A DNA stretch of 5,908 nucleotides from Quisquiliibacterium sp. (GTDB lineage Bacteria; Pseudomonadota; Gammaproteobacteria; Burkholderiales; Burkholderiaceae_E): the NCBI GenBank assembly GCA_023257915.1, contig JALRBB010000486.1:1-5908 (forward strand), read 5' to 3'. The notes beneath the pieces were generated by a model. The model was not told the origin of the DNA. It saw nothing but the letters and a program-made list of their open reading frames with translations, and made no database searches. Both the position numbers and the translations under genes were made by a program. Within the stretch, counting starts at the first letter, position 1; the number at the start of each line of letters is the position of its first letter. Below are positions 4,945-5,908 of this stretch, in pieces.

Positions 4945-5908
4945 ATGAAACAGGTTCGTTCCTCAGCGCAGCGCGACGACAAACCGACTAGGGTCGACTC
5001 GACCCGTCGTCGCGTCGCATTGGCCGGTGCGGCCGGGCTTGCGATGGCGCCGTTTGCTTTCGCGCGCAACGCGGCCGCGCAAAGCAACTGGCCCAGCCAG
5101 ACGATCAAGATCATGGTCGGCTTTTCCCCGGGCGGCCCGACCGACACCGTCGCGCGGCTACTAGCAGCCAAAATGCAGGAGCGCCTCGGACAAAGCGTGA
5201 TCGTCGAGAACAAGCCCGGTGCGGGCTCGCATCTGGCTGCCCGCCTGATGCTACAGGCCCCCTCAGACGGCTACACGCTGATGCTCGGCACGGTCGCCAA
5301 CGCCACCGGAATGTCCGTCTACAAGAAGCCGGGCTACGACATCCTCACAGACTTTGAAGCGGTCGGACAGTTGATGAGTGCGCCCAGCGTGCTGGTCGCG
5401 GCGCCGAACCTGGGGGTTGCCACGCTCAAGGATGTGCTGGAACTGGCCCGCAAAAAGAACGGCGACATGACCTACGCCTCGTCGGGTGCCGGCGCGTCGC
5501 CGCATCTGGCGGGCGAGATGCTGCAATTGCGTACCGGTGTGAAGATGACGCATGTGCCCTACAAAGGGGCAGGTCCGGCGCTGCAGGATCTGATCGGAGG
5601 TCAGGTCGACATCGGATTCATGACTGCGGTGTCTTCGGTGCCCCTGATCAAGTCGGGGAAACTCAAGGCAATCGCCGTGGCCGACGGCCATCGCATCGAC
5701 TCGCTGCCGGACGTGCCAACAGTTGCGCAAGCCGGAGTGCCGGACTTTGAAGTCAGTTCCTGGAGTGGCCTGTTCGCACCGAAGGGTACGCCGCTGACAA
5801 TTCGCACCAAGCTCAGCGAAGAGATCAAGGCCATCGTGGCGATGCCGGATTTTCGCGAGCGTCTGACCGCCACCGGCTCCGACCCGGTGGGTAGCTCCCC
5901 GGAGGAGT
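4945..5908 (+). CDS. TctC/Bug-type periplasmic substrate-binding protein (3' end outside window)
   Basis: 321 residues are visible, open to the right edge; family members are usually about 320-330 long, and with its extended N-terminus perhaps 20-25 residues are missing. Residues 19-45 look like a twin-arginine signal: STRRRVALAGAAG, a hydrophobic stretch, then NAAAQ with likely cleavage after A45. The mature part shows the hallmarks of tripartite tricarboxylate transporter receptors: FSPGGPTDTVAR (60-71), ENKPGAGSH (88-96), SDGYTLMLG (107-115), TYASSGAGASPHLAGE (176-191), HVPYKGAGPALQDLIGGQVD (203-222), LPDVPTVAQAGVPDFE (254-269) and GLFAPKGTP (275-283). It should bind an organic acid in the periplasm and deliver it to TctAB-type membrane proteins, none of which is in the window. 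Such receptors are often orphans in Burkholderiales. Its place 33 bp after the synthetase suggests that its ligand is the substrate of the cassette. Ligand unknown. Confidence 0.92.
   Translation, partial: MKQVRSSAQRDDKPTRVDSTRRRVALAGAAGLAMAPFAFARNAAAQSNWPSQTIKIMVGFSPGGPTDTVARLLAAKMQERLGQSVIVENKPGAGSHLAARLMLQAPSDGYTLMLGTVANATGMSVYKKPGYDILTDFEAVGQLMSAPSVLVAAPNLGVATLKDVLELARKKNGDMTYASSGAGASPHLAGEMLQLRTGVKMTHVPYKGAGPALQDLIGGQVDIGFMTAVSSVPLIKSGKLKAIAVADGHRIDSLPDVPTVAQAGVPDFEVSSWSGLFAPKGTPLTIRTKLSEEIKAIVAMPDFRERLTATGSDPVGSSPEE

Noticed and set aside
1..5908. CRISPR arrays, tRNA or rRNA genes, insertion sequences, toxin-antitoxin or defence genes
   Set aside because: No regularly spaced repeats, cloverleaf, transposase motif or defence-type domain was seen on either strand. 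Almost all of the DNA is accounted for by the five genes.

Overview
The window is GC-rich, densely coding DNA that looks like a chromosomal stretch of a proteobacterium. A betaproteobacterium of the Burkholderiales type is most likely. This is inferred from the Bug/TctC-type solute receptor (a family greatly expanded in that order), its pairing with an acyl-CoA dehydrogenase and an ADP-forming acyl-CoA synthetase, and the style of the Tad/Flp pilus proteins. No rRNA, tRNA, CRISPR array, insertion sequence or phage gene was seen.

Layout: two divergent gene groups share an intergenic region of about 207 bp (1340-1546). To the left, on the minus strand, lie a small Flp-type pilin with a long hydrophilic tail (1031-1339) and, 13 bp downstream, a TadG-like membrane-anchored pilus-assembly protein that runs off the left edge (1-1017). 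To the right, on the plus strand, is a tightly packed three-gene operon. It encodes an acyl-CoA dehydrogenase (1547-2683), a single-chain ADP-forming acyl-CoA synthetase whose start overlaps the dehydrogenase stop by 4 bp (2680-4911), and, after 33 bp, a periplasmic tripartite-tricarboxylate-transporter type receptor with a twin-arginine-like signal peptide, cut by the right edge (from 4945).

How the genes may work together: the plus-strand operon reads as a catabolic cassette. The receptor would capture an organic acid in the periplasm, the synthetase would make its CoA thioester with ATP, and the dehydrogenase would introduce the alpha,beta double bond. The substrate cannot be read from the sequence, and no transporter membrane subunits are in the window. 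The dehydrogenase lacks the usual C-terminal catalytic glutamate and carries a glutamate at the alternative site used by isovaleryl-CoA and long-chain dehydrogenases. The intergenic region holds a perfect 16-bp palindrome and a 9-bp inverted repeat, candidate binding sites for an unidentified regulator. The two divergent groups have no obvious functional link.

I do not see a clearly new biological system. The points most worth following are the base relocation in the dehydrogenase, the unknown substrate of the cassette, and the palindromes in the shared control region.
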